This document shows, piece after piece, positions 1 through 12,429 of a stretch of DNA of 64,000 nt (the stretch's first letter is position 1; each line of letters opens with the position of its first letter). The position numbers and the translations under genes were made by a program. Source of the stretch: Vicugna pacos (taxonomy: Eukaryota > Chordata > Mammalia > Artiodactyla > Camelidae); the NCBI RefSeq assembly GCF_048564905.1, contig NC_133004.1:43568105-43632104 (forward strand). Reading direction: 5' to 3'. Under the pieces are notes generated by a model that was given only the letters and a program-made list of their open reading frames with translations, was not told the DNA's origin and ran no database searches.

Positions 1-1490
1 CAATAATGGATAGCTCATCCACACAGAAAACCAATAAGGAAAGAGCAAAACTGAACAACACTACAGACCAAATAGCCCTAAAAGATATATACAGAACATT
101 CCACCTAACAGCAACATAATACTGATTCTTCTCAAGAGCACACAGAACATTCTCCAGGATGGATCACGTGTTAGGTCACAAAAATCTTAACAAATTTAAG
201 AAGACTGAAATTATTCACAAAGCTAGAAATCAGTAATAAAAATGGGAAAAAATTTAAATACATAGAAATTAAACAACCACACATTTAAATACCACTGTGT
301 CAAAAAAGAAATCAAAAAGCAAATTAGAAAATATCTCAAGACAAATGAAAATGAAAACACACAAACCAAAACTTACAAGATGCAGCAAAAGTGGTACTAA
401 GAAGCAAGGTTAGGCAGTAAACACCTACATTAAAAAAATAAGATAGTAAATAAACAACCTAAATGTGCACCTTTAGAAAAAGAAGAAACTAAGCCTAAAT
501 TAGGAAGTTTTTTGGAAAAGATAAAATTGATAAACCCTTAGCTAGACTAAGGGGGGAAAAAAGACTGGAATATATAAAATCAGAAATGAAAGAGCAGATA
601 TTACAACTCATGCCACAGAAATAAAAAGGATCATAAAGACTATTATATACACCAACAAATTGAACAATTTAGAATAAATGGATACATTTAAAAATACCAA
701 CTTACCAGTGTGAATCAAGAAGAAATAGAAAGCCTTAACAGATCAGTAACAAATAAAGAGAATGAAGAAGTAACCAAAAAACTGTCAACAAAGAAAATGA
801 CTGAATTCTCCAAAAGTTGAAAGAGGAATTAATACCAATCCTTCTTAAACTTTTCCAAAAAACAGAAGAGGGAACACTTGCAAACTCATTTTATGAGGCC
901 AACATCACCCTGATACCATAACCAGACAAAGACACCACAAGAAAACTAAGGCCAATATCCTTAATAAACATAGATGCAGAAATCCTCAATACTAACACAT
1001 CAAATTCAACAGCACATTAAAAGAACCATACACCACGACCAAGTAGGATTTATCCCTGGGATGCAAAGATAGTTCAACATACGAAAATCAATCAGTGTGA
1101 TTCACCACATTAACAGAATGAAGGATAAAAATCAGTCATCTCAACAGATGCATAAAAAGCATTTGACAAAATTCAACACCCTTTTATGATAAAAACTCTC
1201 AAAAAAGTAGGTATAGAAGGAACTTACCTGAACACAATAAAGGCCATTTATGAAAAGCCCACAGCTAACATCATACTCAATGGTGAAAAGCTGAAAGCTT
1301 TCCCTCTAAGTTCTGGAACAGGGCAAGGATGCCCATTCTTGCCTCTCCTATTCAACATAAAGAGTCCAGCCAGTGCAATTAGGCAAGAAAAAGAAATAAA
1401 AGGCATCCACATCAGAAAGGAGGAAATAATGTATCTCTTTTTGCAGATGATATTACTTTATTGAGTGCAGGATCTCAGAGATATCTGCAT
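1..1490 (+). repeat. L1 ORF2 fragment (endonuclease end to reverse transcriptase)
   Basis: Broken L1 ORF2 on the + strand. Reverse transcriptase landmarks remain: GQGCP...PLLFNI (about 1321-1360) and a FADDITLL box (about 1440-1464) in another frame. It starts before the window and breaks off at about 1480, where sequence from the far 3' end follows. A dead LINE, not a gene. Confidence 0.9.
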
Positions 1491-2130
1491 TCCCACTTCA
1501 TCGCAGCATTATTCACAATAGTCAAGTGATGGAAACAACCTAAGCGTCCACCAGTGGGTGAATGGATAAAGAAAATGCAGTATGTGCATACAATGGAATA
1601 TTATCCAGCCGTGAGAAAGGAAACCCCACCATTTGTGACACCATAAATGGACCTGGAGGACATTATGCTAAATGAAATAAGCCAGAAATAGGATAACTAC
1701 TGCATGGCCTCATTTTTATGAGGAATCTAAAACAGTCAAATTCATACAACGAAAGAGTAGCATGGTGGTCACCAGGGGCTGGGAGGGGGAGGAAATGAGG
1801 AGGTATTGGCCCAAGGATTGAAAGTTTCTTATGGAAGATGAATAAATCCTGGAGATCTGCGCAGCACAATGCATTGTACTTAAAACTGCACAGATAGTCC
1901 TAGCTTTATTAAGTACAGACACTCCCATCAAAACTTGCAGAGAATACAGATCTTGTGTTAAACGCTCCTACCACAAAAGAAAAATATTGTAATTTCTGTT
2001 AATTTTTGGAGGCAATGGATACATTTATGGCCTTGACTGTGGCGATGGTTTCACGTGTGTACACTTATCTGTGTTGTGTATATTATACTCAAGTTGTGTA
2101 TATTAAATATGTAGATTTGTATGTCAGTCG
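1478..2130 (+). repeat. L1 3' end (ORF2 C-terminus and 3' UTR)
   Basis: Matches the usual L1 3' order: the ORF2 tail around TGCATTCCCACTTCATCGCA, GGAATATTATCCAGCC, a GGTCACCAGGGGCTGGGAGG block, then the AT-rich 3' UTR. Directly joined to the ORF2 fragment by an internal deletion of about 1.5-2 kb. A 41-bp foreign piece sits at 1894-1934. Confidence 0.85.
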
Positions 2131-2385
2131 CACCTCAGAGTGGTTTAAAAAATAATTTCTAGTAGTCACTTTAAACAGTACATAAATTTTAGTATCTCTT
2201 CTTTAACCTAATATATCCAAAATACCATTTCAGCATGTAATTTAAAATCCCTGATCTGTTTTCCCTCGTTTTATCATACCACATCTTCAAAACGTGGTGT
2301 GTATTTTCATTTAAAGCACATCTCCATTCAGACAGTGTTTTCAGTTCCACTTGGGTGAAAGGTAGTCCTACCAAAACAAAGTTGT
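2131..2385 (+). repeat. hAT-Charlie-type DNA transposon remnant
   Basis: Shows the known order TTCTAGTAGTCAC...AATATATCCAAAATA...TTTCAGCATGTAAT...GTGTGTATTTT...AGCACATCTCCATTCAGAC of a common mammalian non-autonomous hAT family (MER3/MER58-like; exact subfamily not decided). The same family occurs reversed at 14938-15160. Confidence 0.65.
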
Positions 2386-2611
2386 GTTTCCTGAAAAAAT
2401 GTTTTACTCTGATTCAGTTTTAAAATTTAAATGTAAATTAAAAACTCAGATCCACAGTCACACTAACCACACTTTGGGTGCTCCGTATCTACCTGTGGTT
2501 GATGGCCGCCATAATGGACAATGCAGGTCTAAACTGCGTAACCACGGCTGGATTCCTTTGCTGGGGATATCCTATTCGCAGATAAAACTACAGTTCAGTC
2601 ATTAAAGGCCC

Positions 2612-2815
2612 AGTTCTATCTGTCTCTCTGCATTCAGATCCCAACTCCACACCTAATGGATGTTAATATGTCTAAGCCTCAGTTTGTTCATCTGTAGAAC
2701 AGGGGAAGGGATTAATGATAATATCTATCTCACAGGTTTGTTCGTGAAAGAATATATGAAAAACACAGAGACCAGCACGTAAGTGCTCAGCAGATAGTTT
2801 TATAAATTTTATTGT
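2612..2815 (+). repeat. MIR SINE
   Basis: Contains the MIR body in order: CCTCAGTTTGTTCATCTGTA, a GGGATTAATGATAATATCTA block, CTCACAGGTTTGTTCGTGA and the AGCACGTAAGTGCTCAG end. Ancient mammal-wide SINE. Confidence 0.8.
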
Positions 2816-2819
2816 CGTT

Positions 2820-4740
2820 CTCTTTATTGCACACAGCCCTAACAGTGAGTTGTCCTCAGTGAGACTTGGTTTCCTACAAAACAACAGCTTCCCCAAAAGA
2901 CACCAGTGAAACCCCCGTCATATATACATCTGACAGCCCCAAGTCGCAGTCAGCTCCTCTCTGCTGAGCAGGCTGTGGAGTCACCACCTTGTTTCAAACT
3001 CTCACGCTGGTCCTGTCCCCAGATGTTACTGCTATCCAATATCCACATAGTCCTAGCTTTATTAAGCACAGACACTCCCATCAAGACAGATCCCTCAACT
3101 AGACATCCAAGACCCTGTGAATGCTCGTCTTCCTGGGAAGGGGGGGCAGCTGACATGTTTATCTGCCAGGTTTCCTCTTCCTCTGGGACTAACATCCTCC
3201 CTCCCCACCAACCGAAGCACATGGCTGAGAGCTCCCCATGCAGACACAGCCTCTCAGCCCTTGAACTAAGCTGGGCCAATCCCGATCTTTCCCAGAGATC
3301 TTTTGAACTGGCCCTATGGGAGGAGACTTAATCCCATTCTACGGCAAAATTCATAAATGTGAGATTTCCGGCCACAAGGCAGGAAATCACAGAGGTATGA
3401 GAAAAGGAGTCACAGGAACAGGGACAAGGGAACAAGAGATTCCTGTCAGTAACTGAGCTCCTGGACATGAATCCCCCAGTCCCAGCGGCACGCCTGCTCT
3501 TCCCGGAGTGTGGGGCACTGCCTAGATTCTGTCTCTGTCCTAAACTATCCCTAGCTGGTTTTCAGGCTCCTATAGCTTCCAGGATTCTGACCAGTGCATT
3601 TCATGTTCATGCATCCCTGAAGCCCTGGAGAGGGAGGCCCTTTAGCAATAGATGCATTTGAGAATGACAGAAAACAACAATGCCATGATGTCTGAAGAAA
3701 GGTAAGAAGACCAGTGAGAAAGGATGCAAGGGAGGTTGAGGGCAAATGGGTGAGGTCTAAGTTGTGGAGAGAGGACGGAGGAGAGTTTGGACCATCTGCC
3801 CTCCCACCCCTGCCCAAAATCGAAGCTTTGAGCTGTCCAGGCTCCGTCTGTGTCAAAACTTATGAACAACAGTTTGAAGAACATGCCGCTCATTTGTTCC
3901 CCTAGGTACTGCAGTGTTTTGTCTAGGTCAGTGTGAACCGTAACAAGGCTGTTTCTGTAGATCTGAGTATTTTCATTCCCCAAACAACTGTAACCACAGA
4001 TTTCTGCAGTGGCATAATACCCACTGTTTATGTTGGGGAAAAAAAAAAAAACAACCCAGGAGATTTGCTGTTGCATTTACTTGAACGTTGTTTTAACTGA
4101 GGAAACTGCCTGCTACATCTCACATGAGGACCCATCACATAAATGTCTAAATACCCAAAAAAGCCTCATTCCCCCTGAGAAGGTGATATGCTTGTCCCAG
4201 ACAACACAAGTCATGTTGGATGGAATCTGTCTTTTTAAGGTGCCGGACATGTCAGACAGAAACGTGTAGGGCTGCTGACCACTCCAGCAGCCTCTGTGGG
4301 CCTGCGCCCGGCCCTTCCCCTGGCCCCGATCTGCATTTTGTTGTACTGGATGAATTCTTACAAGCACCCTGAAATGCATGGTAGACCAAAGGCGCAGTTT
4401 AAAGAAATGCCACACTCACCTGGCACATGGTCCTTCCCTGCTGTTCTGGGAAAAGCAGACACCTGTGGAGGCAGAGATTGGGGTGGGGGAGGAGAGGACG
4501 TGAGAGGCCAAGCTTGCCTCCGGCCTCAGATTCAACTGCTGCAGCTGCCACCCCAGGCACAGGGCGGTGGGGTGGGGGCTCCTCCCAAGAACCCCGCTTA
4601 TCAGAGCAAAGCCCTCACCCTGGAATGTGATGGGGACCCCACCGTGAGGCTTGACCTTGAATTATTTTTCTACTTAATGAATACGCATTTCTGCGTCTCA
4701 GGGTTCCACGTGCAATGTATTACCCTCTCCCGCCATTACC
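2820..4740. other. Non-repetitive stretch without a recognised gene
   Basis: Mixed composition with short GC-rich patches. Open frames up to about 150 codons occur on both strands but overlap one another, have no splice or family support, and match nothing I know. A 41-bp block at 3047-3087 is nearly identical to part of the L1 at 1894-1934. Confidence 0.5.
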
Positions 4741-5185
4741 CAGAAATTTAATTAAAAGAAATTTATTCTGAAGAAACAGTCATGAGTTCGGGCAAAGATT
4801 TAGCTGCCCAGATATTTATTACAATTTGGTAAAAACTCTGAAAAAACAGAAATAACTATCCAACTATAGACGACTAGTTAAAAGAATGTACCAAAGGGAA
4901 ATATCATGTAGCTAATAAAAATAAAACCATAGAAGACTATTTATCGATAGTATACTGGCAATTGAAAAAGGTGGTTGAAAACTGTTTGATTCAACACACA
5001 CACACACTCACTCACACTCACACAGAATCATCTCTGAAATGATGTAAGACAAAAATGCAAGTAGTAGTGAGCTTTGCATAGTTGGATAATGACTATTTTC
5101 ACATTTTTTAATTTGTACTTAAATTTTTTAACCTTTTCTATGACCAACGGGCATTTCATATATGATTTCTGTAAAATTATTATTT
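4741..5185 (+). repeat. Old L1 3' end fragment
   Basis: Typical L1 3' wording such as ATATTTATTACAATTTGG, AAACAGAAATAACTATCC and a microsatellite-like CACACA/CTCACT stretch (4996-5023). Heavily diverged. A further piece of like kind lies at about 5780-5900. Confidence 0.55.
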
Positions 5186-6970
5186 AAAAAACATCTGTAG
5201 GCTACTCATCTTCTAACCCAAAGCTTCTATCACCAGTCCCGCCCCTGGCATTGAAGAAATTCACAGGAAACTATAAAAATGGGTCCTACACGGCAGAGTC
5301 CATTCAGTGGCACTGAGCTAAAGCAGCTGGAGGTTTACGAGCCTGGACACTCAGTTCTGCGCGTGGATCCTGCTGAGTTTTGTTTGGTTCGCCTCCTCTC
5401 GTCGTTGCAACTGGTCACCAGTTAACTTATTATTAAGAACTGTCCTGGCTTAACTTTGCTGATCTCTGCCCAGGAAGCGCTCCCGGTCTGGCTCTGCCAC
5501 TTACCAAATATGGGACAAGATCTGATGACTTCTCCTGAGCCCTCCTCCTCCTTTCCTCATTTTCCCAGGGAACAGGAACACGAAGGTTCAGGAGCAAATT
5601 TACTGTGGCTGGAAGCATCAACTGGACCCCACACCTATCCTCTCCTGAATAGACATGAGGTCGGTCCTAGGTATGTTCCTACTCAGGATAGAGACACTGG
5701 AGTTTGATCCAAGAATTCTGCGGAGACACTAAAACTCTAGAATTACAGACACTCCATCAAGAATTCTGAGGGTGTTTTTTTTTTTAATTGGAGACTACCT
5801 AAGTGCTTAAAAATAAGAGATTGGTTAATAAATTATGATACAATTAAAGCATGCCAAGCTATGAGTCAACTTAAAATATTATAGAATAGATATTTGATAT
5901 GGAATGACCTTCCAACAATACCAGCAGGTGAAAAATAGCAGGGGACATGGCGTATGATTCACAGATGGAGAACAGGAGAATGAATGGGATTTTCCCACAT
6001 GCCTTAAATTTTTTGCTGAATCCTGAAACACCCCAAATTCCAAGGAGGAGCTGCCAGACACACCCTAACAGAGTCCTCCCTTTGCGAGAGGGAAATTATC
6101 AAAGGAGAGCTGGCTGTTGAAGGAGCGTACTGTGGGGCTTGTCTCCCAGCCTAGCTGAAGGTTGCTCCCCTCCAAAGGCAAGAGGTGGGGGACTTGAATG
6201 TTCATGGACCTGAAGGGAGCCTGAAAAAAGGGAGGACACCCCAAGGCTGGGTATGTATCCAGCTGCAGAAACTTCCCAGAGGTGCCCAGAGGGAAGCTCC
6301 TTGGAATATTTAGGGGGTACAGGCCCTGGAGGCAGGAGCCCCCCATGGCGGCCAGGGGAGGAGGGGGGCAGGAGTGGCAGCCGCCGGCACTGCCTGCATT
6401 TGATGGGACAGGGATGCAAGGGTTCTCGGGGAAGCCAAGTGGATGGCGGGCTGCTGAGTGGGCCTGAACCACAGCGCAGGGACGCTGACCAAGCAGGCTG
6501 CTTGCAGGGTGAGGAGAGCTGGCTGTGAGGGGCAGGACCACTGAGCCCAGAACTGCAGGTGGGCACGGAGGTCTGCTCGAGAACCACTGCTGGTGGCACA
6601 GGCTGAGCCCTGCACGGGGGCCATCATGCGGCCTCCTGCACAGTGGAGGGTAGCCAGCGCTGGGCAGGCCACACCAAGCAGGGGGAAATCGGAGCTATTT
6701 TTCCTCTGTTTTCCCCACCCCACACCCTGACCCTGGAAGAGGAAAACCAATGAGAAGGAAGAAGTGAGGGGCAGAGACAGAACAGATCCTTCCCAGCAGG
6801 AGGTCCCAGACCTTGGGCTCCGCAGGGAGGAGGGAGAAGCTGGAACCAGGACATGAGAGTGAGATGTTCACAGACAGCCGGCAAGTGAGGGGAGACTGTT
6901 CTGTACTGTCACCTGAAGTGACTGAACAGCTCTGGGCTTCCCTGAGGCATCCTGCAGGGGGCGCACTCCA
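5186..6970. other. Stretch without a recognised gene; TATA-like box and palindrome
   Basis: A GC box (CCCGCCCC, 5239-5246) and a TATA-like ACTATAAAAATGG (5270-5282) lie about 30 bp apart, and a perfect palindrome AACTGGTCACCAGTT lies near 5410. The part 6080-6970 is GC-rich with overlapping open frames on both strands that I take as chance. No product is recognised. Confidence 0.4.
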
Positions 6971-7440
6971 AGTTGAACTGTGTTCCCCCAAAAGATATGT
7001 TGGAATTTTAGCCCCCAGTACCTTGGAACGTGACCTTACTCAGAAACAGGATCTCTGCAGATGCCCAAGTTCAAATAAGGTCACTGGTGTGGGCCTAACC
7101 CAGTCTGACTGTGTGTGTCCTTATAAAGAGGGGAAATTTGGACACAGAGACACACAGACAGAAGACCATGTGTAGAGGAAGGCAGAGATCAGGTGATGCA
7201 GCAGAAACCAAGGAATGCCAAGGATGGCCGGCAAACCTCCAGAAGTTTGGGGAGGGGCCTGGAACAGGTCCTCCCTCACAGCCTCAGAGGGAACCAAATT
7301 TGCCGGCACCCTGACCTCAGACTTCGGGCCTCCAGGCTGTGTGAGATTTCATTTCTGTTGGGTAAACCACTCAGTGTGTGGTGCCTTCTGTGGTAAACCA
7401 CTCAGTTTGATGGTGGCCCCGGGGAGCTAACAGAGGAAGG
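6971..7440 (+). mobile_element. Solo LTR fossil, MaLR (MLT1/MST-like)
   Basis: Follows the MLT1-like LTR consensus from TTGAACTGTGTTCCCCCAAA through GTCCTTATAAAGAGG and GGCCTCCAGGCTGTGTGAGA to the CCACTCAGT end. No internal region is attached. Ancient (about the age of the placental mammals) and broken. The A18 run at about 7461-7478 is not part of it. Confidence 0.82.
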
Positions 7441-7445
7441 TGGAC

Positions 7446-8830
7446 CATACAGTGTAGGTAAAAAAAAAAAAAAAAAAGGTAGTCTGGGACCCTCTGCTCC
7501 ATTTCCTGTTCATCATCATGGAATGGGTTTTTATTAACAGATAAAGAATAACTTCTATAGGAAAAAGCAAAATGTTAACCACGTTTACCTCTGCATGGTA
7601 GGATTTGTTGGTTTTTACATTTTCTAACTTTTTAAACAATAAACGTGCTCATTGCTTAATAATGAAATATTTTATAAAAATATACATATATCATCTTACT
7701 GGGTTCTCTCTCCACGACCTCCTATCAGAGTCCTGCCCCTGGAGGAGAGGAAATCCGTGAGAAGGTCTGAAGGGGTGGAGGGTGGGGAGGGGCAGACGCA
7801 CAGGAGGAGGGCCCCGCCTGGCCTCCTCTGGACAGGAGCCCTGGGGGCCAGTGCTGGCTCGGCCTCTAGTAAGCTGAGTGGTTCTCAACACCTCTCTCAC
7901 GCCCATTTTCTTTCGTCTTTAACAGGAGAAGGAAAAACGAAATACTCTTAGGTTAAGAAAGCAACTTCTGGGCCTTGACTCAACTAAAAAGGGGGTTACA
8001 TGTCACGAGGAGTCGGGTATGGAGGTGACCGTGGGATGGGACGAGCTACAGCCCTAGCTGGACGCACAGCAGAGTGAGAGTAAACGCGCATGAGTGGGGA
8101 GGAGCCGATGGTTGGGGAGGTCCCTCTCTTAGAGCGTGAGGATCCCTTCCCTCCTAGTTCATGCTTTCACACCCTCAAGCAGGAGACCCCTCTTCTCCTA
8201 GCCAGCCTTCCCCTAGACCAAATCCTGGATGATCCCCTGAGGCGATGACATCACCCGGATTCGGTCCGCAAGCAGGTTCCAGGCTGTTCTCTGGACACTT
8301 GTGGGGGGCGGGGGACCTGCCCCATACTGCGAGCCTCCAACGTCAGCCCTGAGCTAAGGTGAGGTCTTGGGGGATCCTCCTTGCCAAAGAGATTACTGTC
8401 CTCGGGTCACCTTCTTTATGAGAATTATTCTATTCTAGGTTGCCTGGGATTTGGGGGTTGGGGGGCAATTCCGACTGCCAAAGTTCTGCTCTCCTGCTGG
8501 GAACTTACCGTCAGCTGGAGGCTGAGCTCCGGCCTCCGAGACTCTCTGGGGGCAGAAACAAGCTTGAATATGCAGACAGGACCGAGCCGCCTGAGCGACA
8601 GTCCGATGCTAAGCCTTTGCAAAGACACTAAGAAAACCTGAAAATAAATAGACGACATGGTGAGACTCACATGAGAACATTGGCAGGACGGTTTCCCTCT
8701 GAGCCGGAATCGACTGGGGGCAGCGGGGGAGCCAGGAAGGGCAGGAACACGAGAAGGAGCCCGCGTCTCTGGAAACCGACGTGGGGAAGAGGAGATGCTG
8801 CGGGAGGGCATTTGCTGCCCTAAAATGGCC
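7446..8830. other. Stretch without a recognised gene
   Basis: 7500-7690 is AT-rich; 7700-8830 is GC-rich with scattered CpG. A CRE-like TGACATCA occurs near 8247. Overlapping open frames on both strands have no family match. Confidence 0.45.
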
Positions 8831-9045
8831 AGAAACCGGCTTCCCCTGACCCTCACCGCGCCTGGAGCATTCTCTCTCCCAGCGCCCCGGAGAAGAGGCC
8901 CAACTGTCCAGCGCCTTGATTTTGGACTTGGAGACCCAAACAGAGAGCCATGCCTACCGGGACGTCTGGCCCCCTAACTGTGAGCTGCTTTAAATCCCCC
9001 AATTTGCAGTGATTTGTTACACAAATATAGAGCACTAACACAGAC
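8831..9045 (+). mobile_element. LTR fossil, MaLR-like 3' part
   Basis: Reads like the 3' half of an MLT1-type LTR: CCTTGATTTTGGACTTGGAG, TAACTGTGAGCTGCTTTAAA, GTGATTTGTTACACAAATA and AGCACTAACACAG in order. Old, partial and broken. Confidence 0.6.
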
Positions 9046-9099
9046 GGGGCGGGCGGGGAGACCACACAAAAAGACACTCCCTGCGCAGTGAAAGTCTAG

Positions 9100-9640
9100 A
9101 GGAGGGGAGGGGCTACCCCATCCTTCCAGAAATTTCTCTCCTGAGCAACCAAAGCTCTAGGTTGCTGGAGGAAGGGCAGCAGAACCTTGCTGCTCCCAGA
9201 GCACAGGTTAAGACCTGCATAGGGCAGGAAAAAGTGAAAAAGTCCTTTCTCCGTGTCAGAGGGGCAGACACAGGTCCCGGGCTCGGACTTTTAGAGCCTG
9301 CCACCTCCGGGGGACGGACAGCATCCCCGACAAGGCCCCAGCGCCCTTAAGACTGAGACAGAAAGAGGACCCTGCCCCTCCTCCACCAGGCCAGTCCGCA
9401 CCGAGGAGCCAGCAGGAGAGCCCCAGCAGGAGGAGAGGGTGGGGTGGGGGCTCGGAGCGGGGAGCAGCAATCAGCCCGCTCTCAGCGCAGAGCAACGCCA
9501 CGGAAACGCGAAGCCGGCGGAGGCCCACGGTAACCATAGCAACAACAAATGCCAGCCCTGCGCCCCTCCTGACCAGTCTCGTGGCAACCAGCCTCCTGCG
9601 CTCCTAGCCCCACACACAGTAACAGCCCAACCGAAGTCTC
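9100..9640. promoter_or_regulatory. GC-rich promoter-like patch with RFX X-box
   Basis: CpG-containing sequence between an LTR fossil and AT-rich L1 sequence. GTAACCATAGCAAC (9530-9543) is a complete X-box (two half sites, 2-bp spacer), followed by GTGGCAACC near 9584. X-boxes bind RFX factors and often mark promoters of ciliary genes. No exon can be assigned, so this is motif evidence only. Confidence 0.45.
9530..9543 (+). promoter_or_regulatory. X-box (RFX site)
   Basis: GTAACCATAGCAAC matches the RFX consensus GTNRCC(0-3N)RGYAAC at every defined position. Confidence 0.6.
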
Positions 9641-9849
9641 CCACACACGATGTCCGGTATTCATTTAAAAAATTAGGAGACATACAAAAAGCAAGAAAGA
9701 ACAACTCGCTGGACAGAGTCAAAGCTACGACCAGAAGCCGCCTCGATCTTAGGTCCCTGTGCTCCAGCAGATGTACATGATGCATATGCAGCTCGAATGC
9801 ACATCAACACTGACGCAACGCAACGAGGAGAAACTGACAATCTTCAATC

Positions 9850-10770
9850 ACAGTAAAGAGGTTTTAGTATACATTTTTTGAAACGAAGATCTACGAGACA
9901 AAAAATAGTAAGAATAGATGATGTGAATATCAATTTAAAAGCCTGACTGTTGGATCACACAGAATGAACGCAATAGTTAAAAGAAAATACATTTTTAAGT
10001 GTATTTGAAATAGTTATAAAAATTGACAAATAAGCTGAGAAATAAACCTCAACAAATCTTTTAAAAATTACTATTACATAGATGGCCACTCTCTAAACCC
10101 AAAAGTAATAAAATTAGAAAATAAAAAGAATGAAAAAATTTGTAAGAGCTGCAAAAATACAACATATCAAAATTGGTGGATATTTACACACACATACTGA
10201 AAGGAATATTTACAGCCCTAACATCAGCATTACATTAAAAGTGGAAATTAATGACATTCAGTGCAAGAGTCTAGCACAGAAAAAAAGAATAAACTCAAAA
10301 GATGTAAAAGAAAGAAATATGAGCAGAAATTTTAAAAGAAATAAAAGAAGTAATTGAGCAGGTTAAAAAAAAAAATCCTGCCACAAATTATTACCTGAAT
10401 CTAATCATCTAATCATGATGAAACATCAGACAAATCTAAACTGAGGAACATTCTATAACTGGCTTGTATTCTTCAAAAATGTTAATGTTATTAAAACCAA
10501 TGAAAGATTAGGACACTGTTCCAGAGTAAAGAAGATTAAAAAGACGTGGAGGGGGGATGCAATCTGTGATCTGAGATTCCTTTAGCTAGAAAGAAAAGGT
10601 ATTTTTGAGACAGCTAGTAAAATCTGAGTAAGATCCATGGCTTAGACAATGGTTATTTCATCAGTGTTAATTTCCTGATTTTGATCATTATTCTGTGGTT
10701 GTGTGAGGGAATGCCCTTGGTTTTGGGAAATGCACACTGAAGTACTTATACACACACACATACACATATG
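9850..10770 (+). repeat. Old L1 fragments (ORF2-like, then 3' end)
   Basis: 9850-10560 reads like decayed L1 ORF2 (AACATATCAAAATTGGTGGA, TACAGCCCTAACATCAGCAT). 10575-10770 matches an old L1 3' end (TCAGTGTTAATTTCCTGATT, TTGGTTTTGGGAAATGCACA). Both are far from intact. 10780-11340 holds nothing that I can name. Confidence 0.6.
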
Positions 10771-11340
10771 TATAGGACAGGGAGGAAAAGCAGAATAAAA
10801 GCAAATTGTTACATAAATAAGCCAAAGACGGCCTCTGTAGAGTGGCCCCTGGGTTGTTTCTTTCTTCACAGCCGGCTGAGACCACTAGCTCAAAAGACCA
10901 GCAGCCCCAAACTCAAATGTCAACACATGTAAATGTTTTAAACAGAGTCCAAACAGGAGCAAATCTTTAGTCATTTAGAAGCTGCCTGCTTTACCTACCC
11001 TGTGAAACTGCACCCAGGTTCTGGTAGCTAAAGATAAAGTAAACCATGAGGCTACAAAGGCCCCACGCTGCTCTGACCCAAAGATACCTCCAGGTTGCCT
11101 TGTGCTCCTTCTTTCTAGGAAGTGGCCCCTGGCCCCAGCCTCCGGGTGGTCTCATGCTGCAAGGGCCCCCCTCCCCAGTATGCATGTGTAAATAATGTTT
11201 GCATGTGCCCCTGCCACCTCATGGTTACATCTTTTTCGCCCTGAAATCCCTCCAATTCCTGGAATCCCCTATACAAATGTGGTAATATCGAGGGGAATTT
11301 AGATGAAAGGTATTTAGGAATTCTTTGTACTATTATGACT

Positions 11341-12060
11341 TCTCTTTAATTCTGAAAATGTGGCCAAATAAAAAAATGAAAAAGAAAAAACTAAATTCAA
11401 TTATTGGAAAGGATTTGTTACAACTAATAATTGTTTTGTATTTTAAACTAATAAAATAGACTAACCAGGCAGGACTGATCAAGAAAACAAGAGAAAACAA
11501 AACGAATTTTTGGACATGAAAAAGGAGACAATTACAGATATACTGGAGTTCTTTTCCTTAATTATGAGACTATTATAAATAATTTAATTCCATAAAGTTG
11601 AAATTAAATTGGAAAACTTTTCAGAAAAATACAAATTACTAAAATTGACAAAACAACAGAAAACCAAATATACCAAACCACTAAACATTAAGTGAACTGG
11701 ATCCACACTCAAAAATATACCCATCAAAGAAACACTAGGTCCAATCAAATTCGATTCAAGATTTTTGAACAAGCCAAAATGGATTTGTATCTAGACTATA
11801 TACTAAAAATAAATAAGAAAACAAACAATCTAAAAGAAATAGAGGCAAAGGTAATGAACACACAACACAATCTTATGTATCATTTATGGCTACATTCATA
11901 TCTAGTAAGTAAATAAAAACATGAAAGGATACATGGCAATTTCAGAAGTTACCTCTGTGTGAGAGGAAGGAAAAAGTAACAGGGAGGGTGCAAAAAGGTT
12001 TGAAGTATTTATGAGGTTTTAGTTGTTCAGAAAATCTGAAGCAAATGAACTTTAACATTT
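11341..12060 (+). repeat. Old L1-like AT-rich fragments
   Basis: A-rich sequence with L1-like phrases (CTAACCAGGCAGGACTGATCA, AAGCCAAAATGGATT). The 74- and 62-codon frames in it are ORF2 debris or chance. Low certainty of exact limits. Confidence 0.5.
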
Positions 12061-12429
12061 GCTCAATCTAGATGATGAGCACAAAGTTTTTTTTTTCTTT
12101 TTCTACTTTGCTTGATGCATTTGACATATTTTCTGTTACTAATTAGAAGTAGTAAAAAAAATTAGATTGCAGGAGTAAAAATAAATCTCCTTCAATAAGA
12201 TCCAAGTTCATGGCATAATGAAAAAAAAACTGATACATTTGACCTTATCAAGACTTAAAATTATAATACCAGTTTTATCTTCCCCCCCAGCTCAAATCTG
12301 TCCCATTTTGAACAAAAAAGGCATCAGAGAAAGACAAATCCCCCATCATTTCTACATCACATCCCACCCTCCCTTGCCTTCTCTCTTCACCAACTGCCTT
12401 AAAAGAACAGTCTTCAACTAAACTTTCTC

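Noticed and set aside
1186-1464. 92-codon frame with reverse-transcriptase-like sequence as a host gene
   Set aside because: It is a piece of a decayed L1 ORF2; the catalytic FADD box lies in a different frame.
2906-3331. 141-codon + strand frame and 109-codon - strand frame
   Set aside because: They overlap on opposite strands and have no known relative. Part of the likeness to another frame comes only from the shared 41-bp block.
6065-6991. Several overlapping frames of 86-166 codons on both strands
   Set aside because: Mutually overlapping, GC-rich, no splice signals or known domains; treated as shadows of composition.
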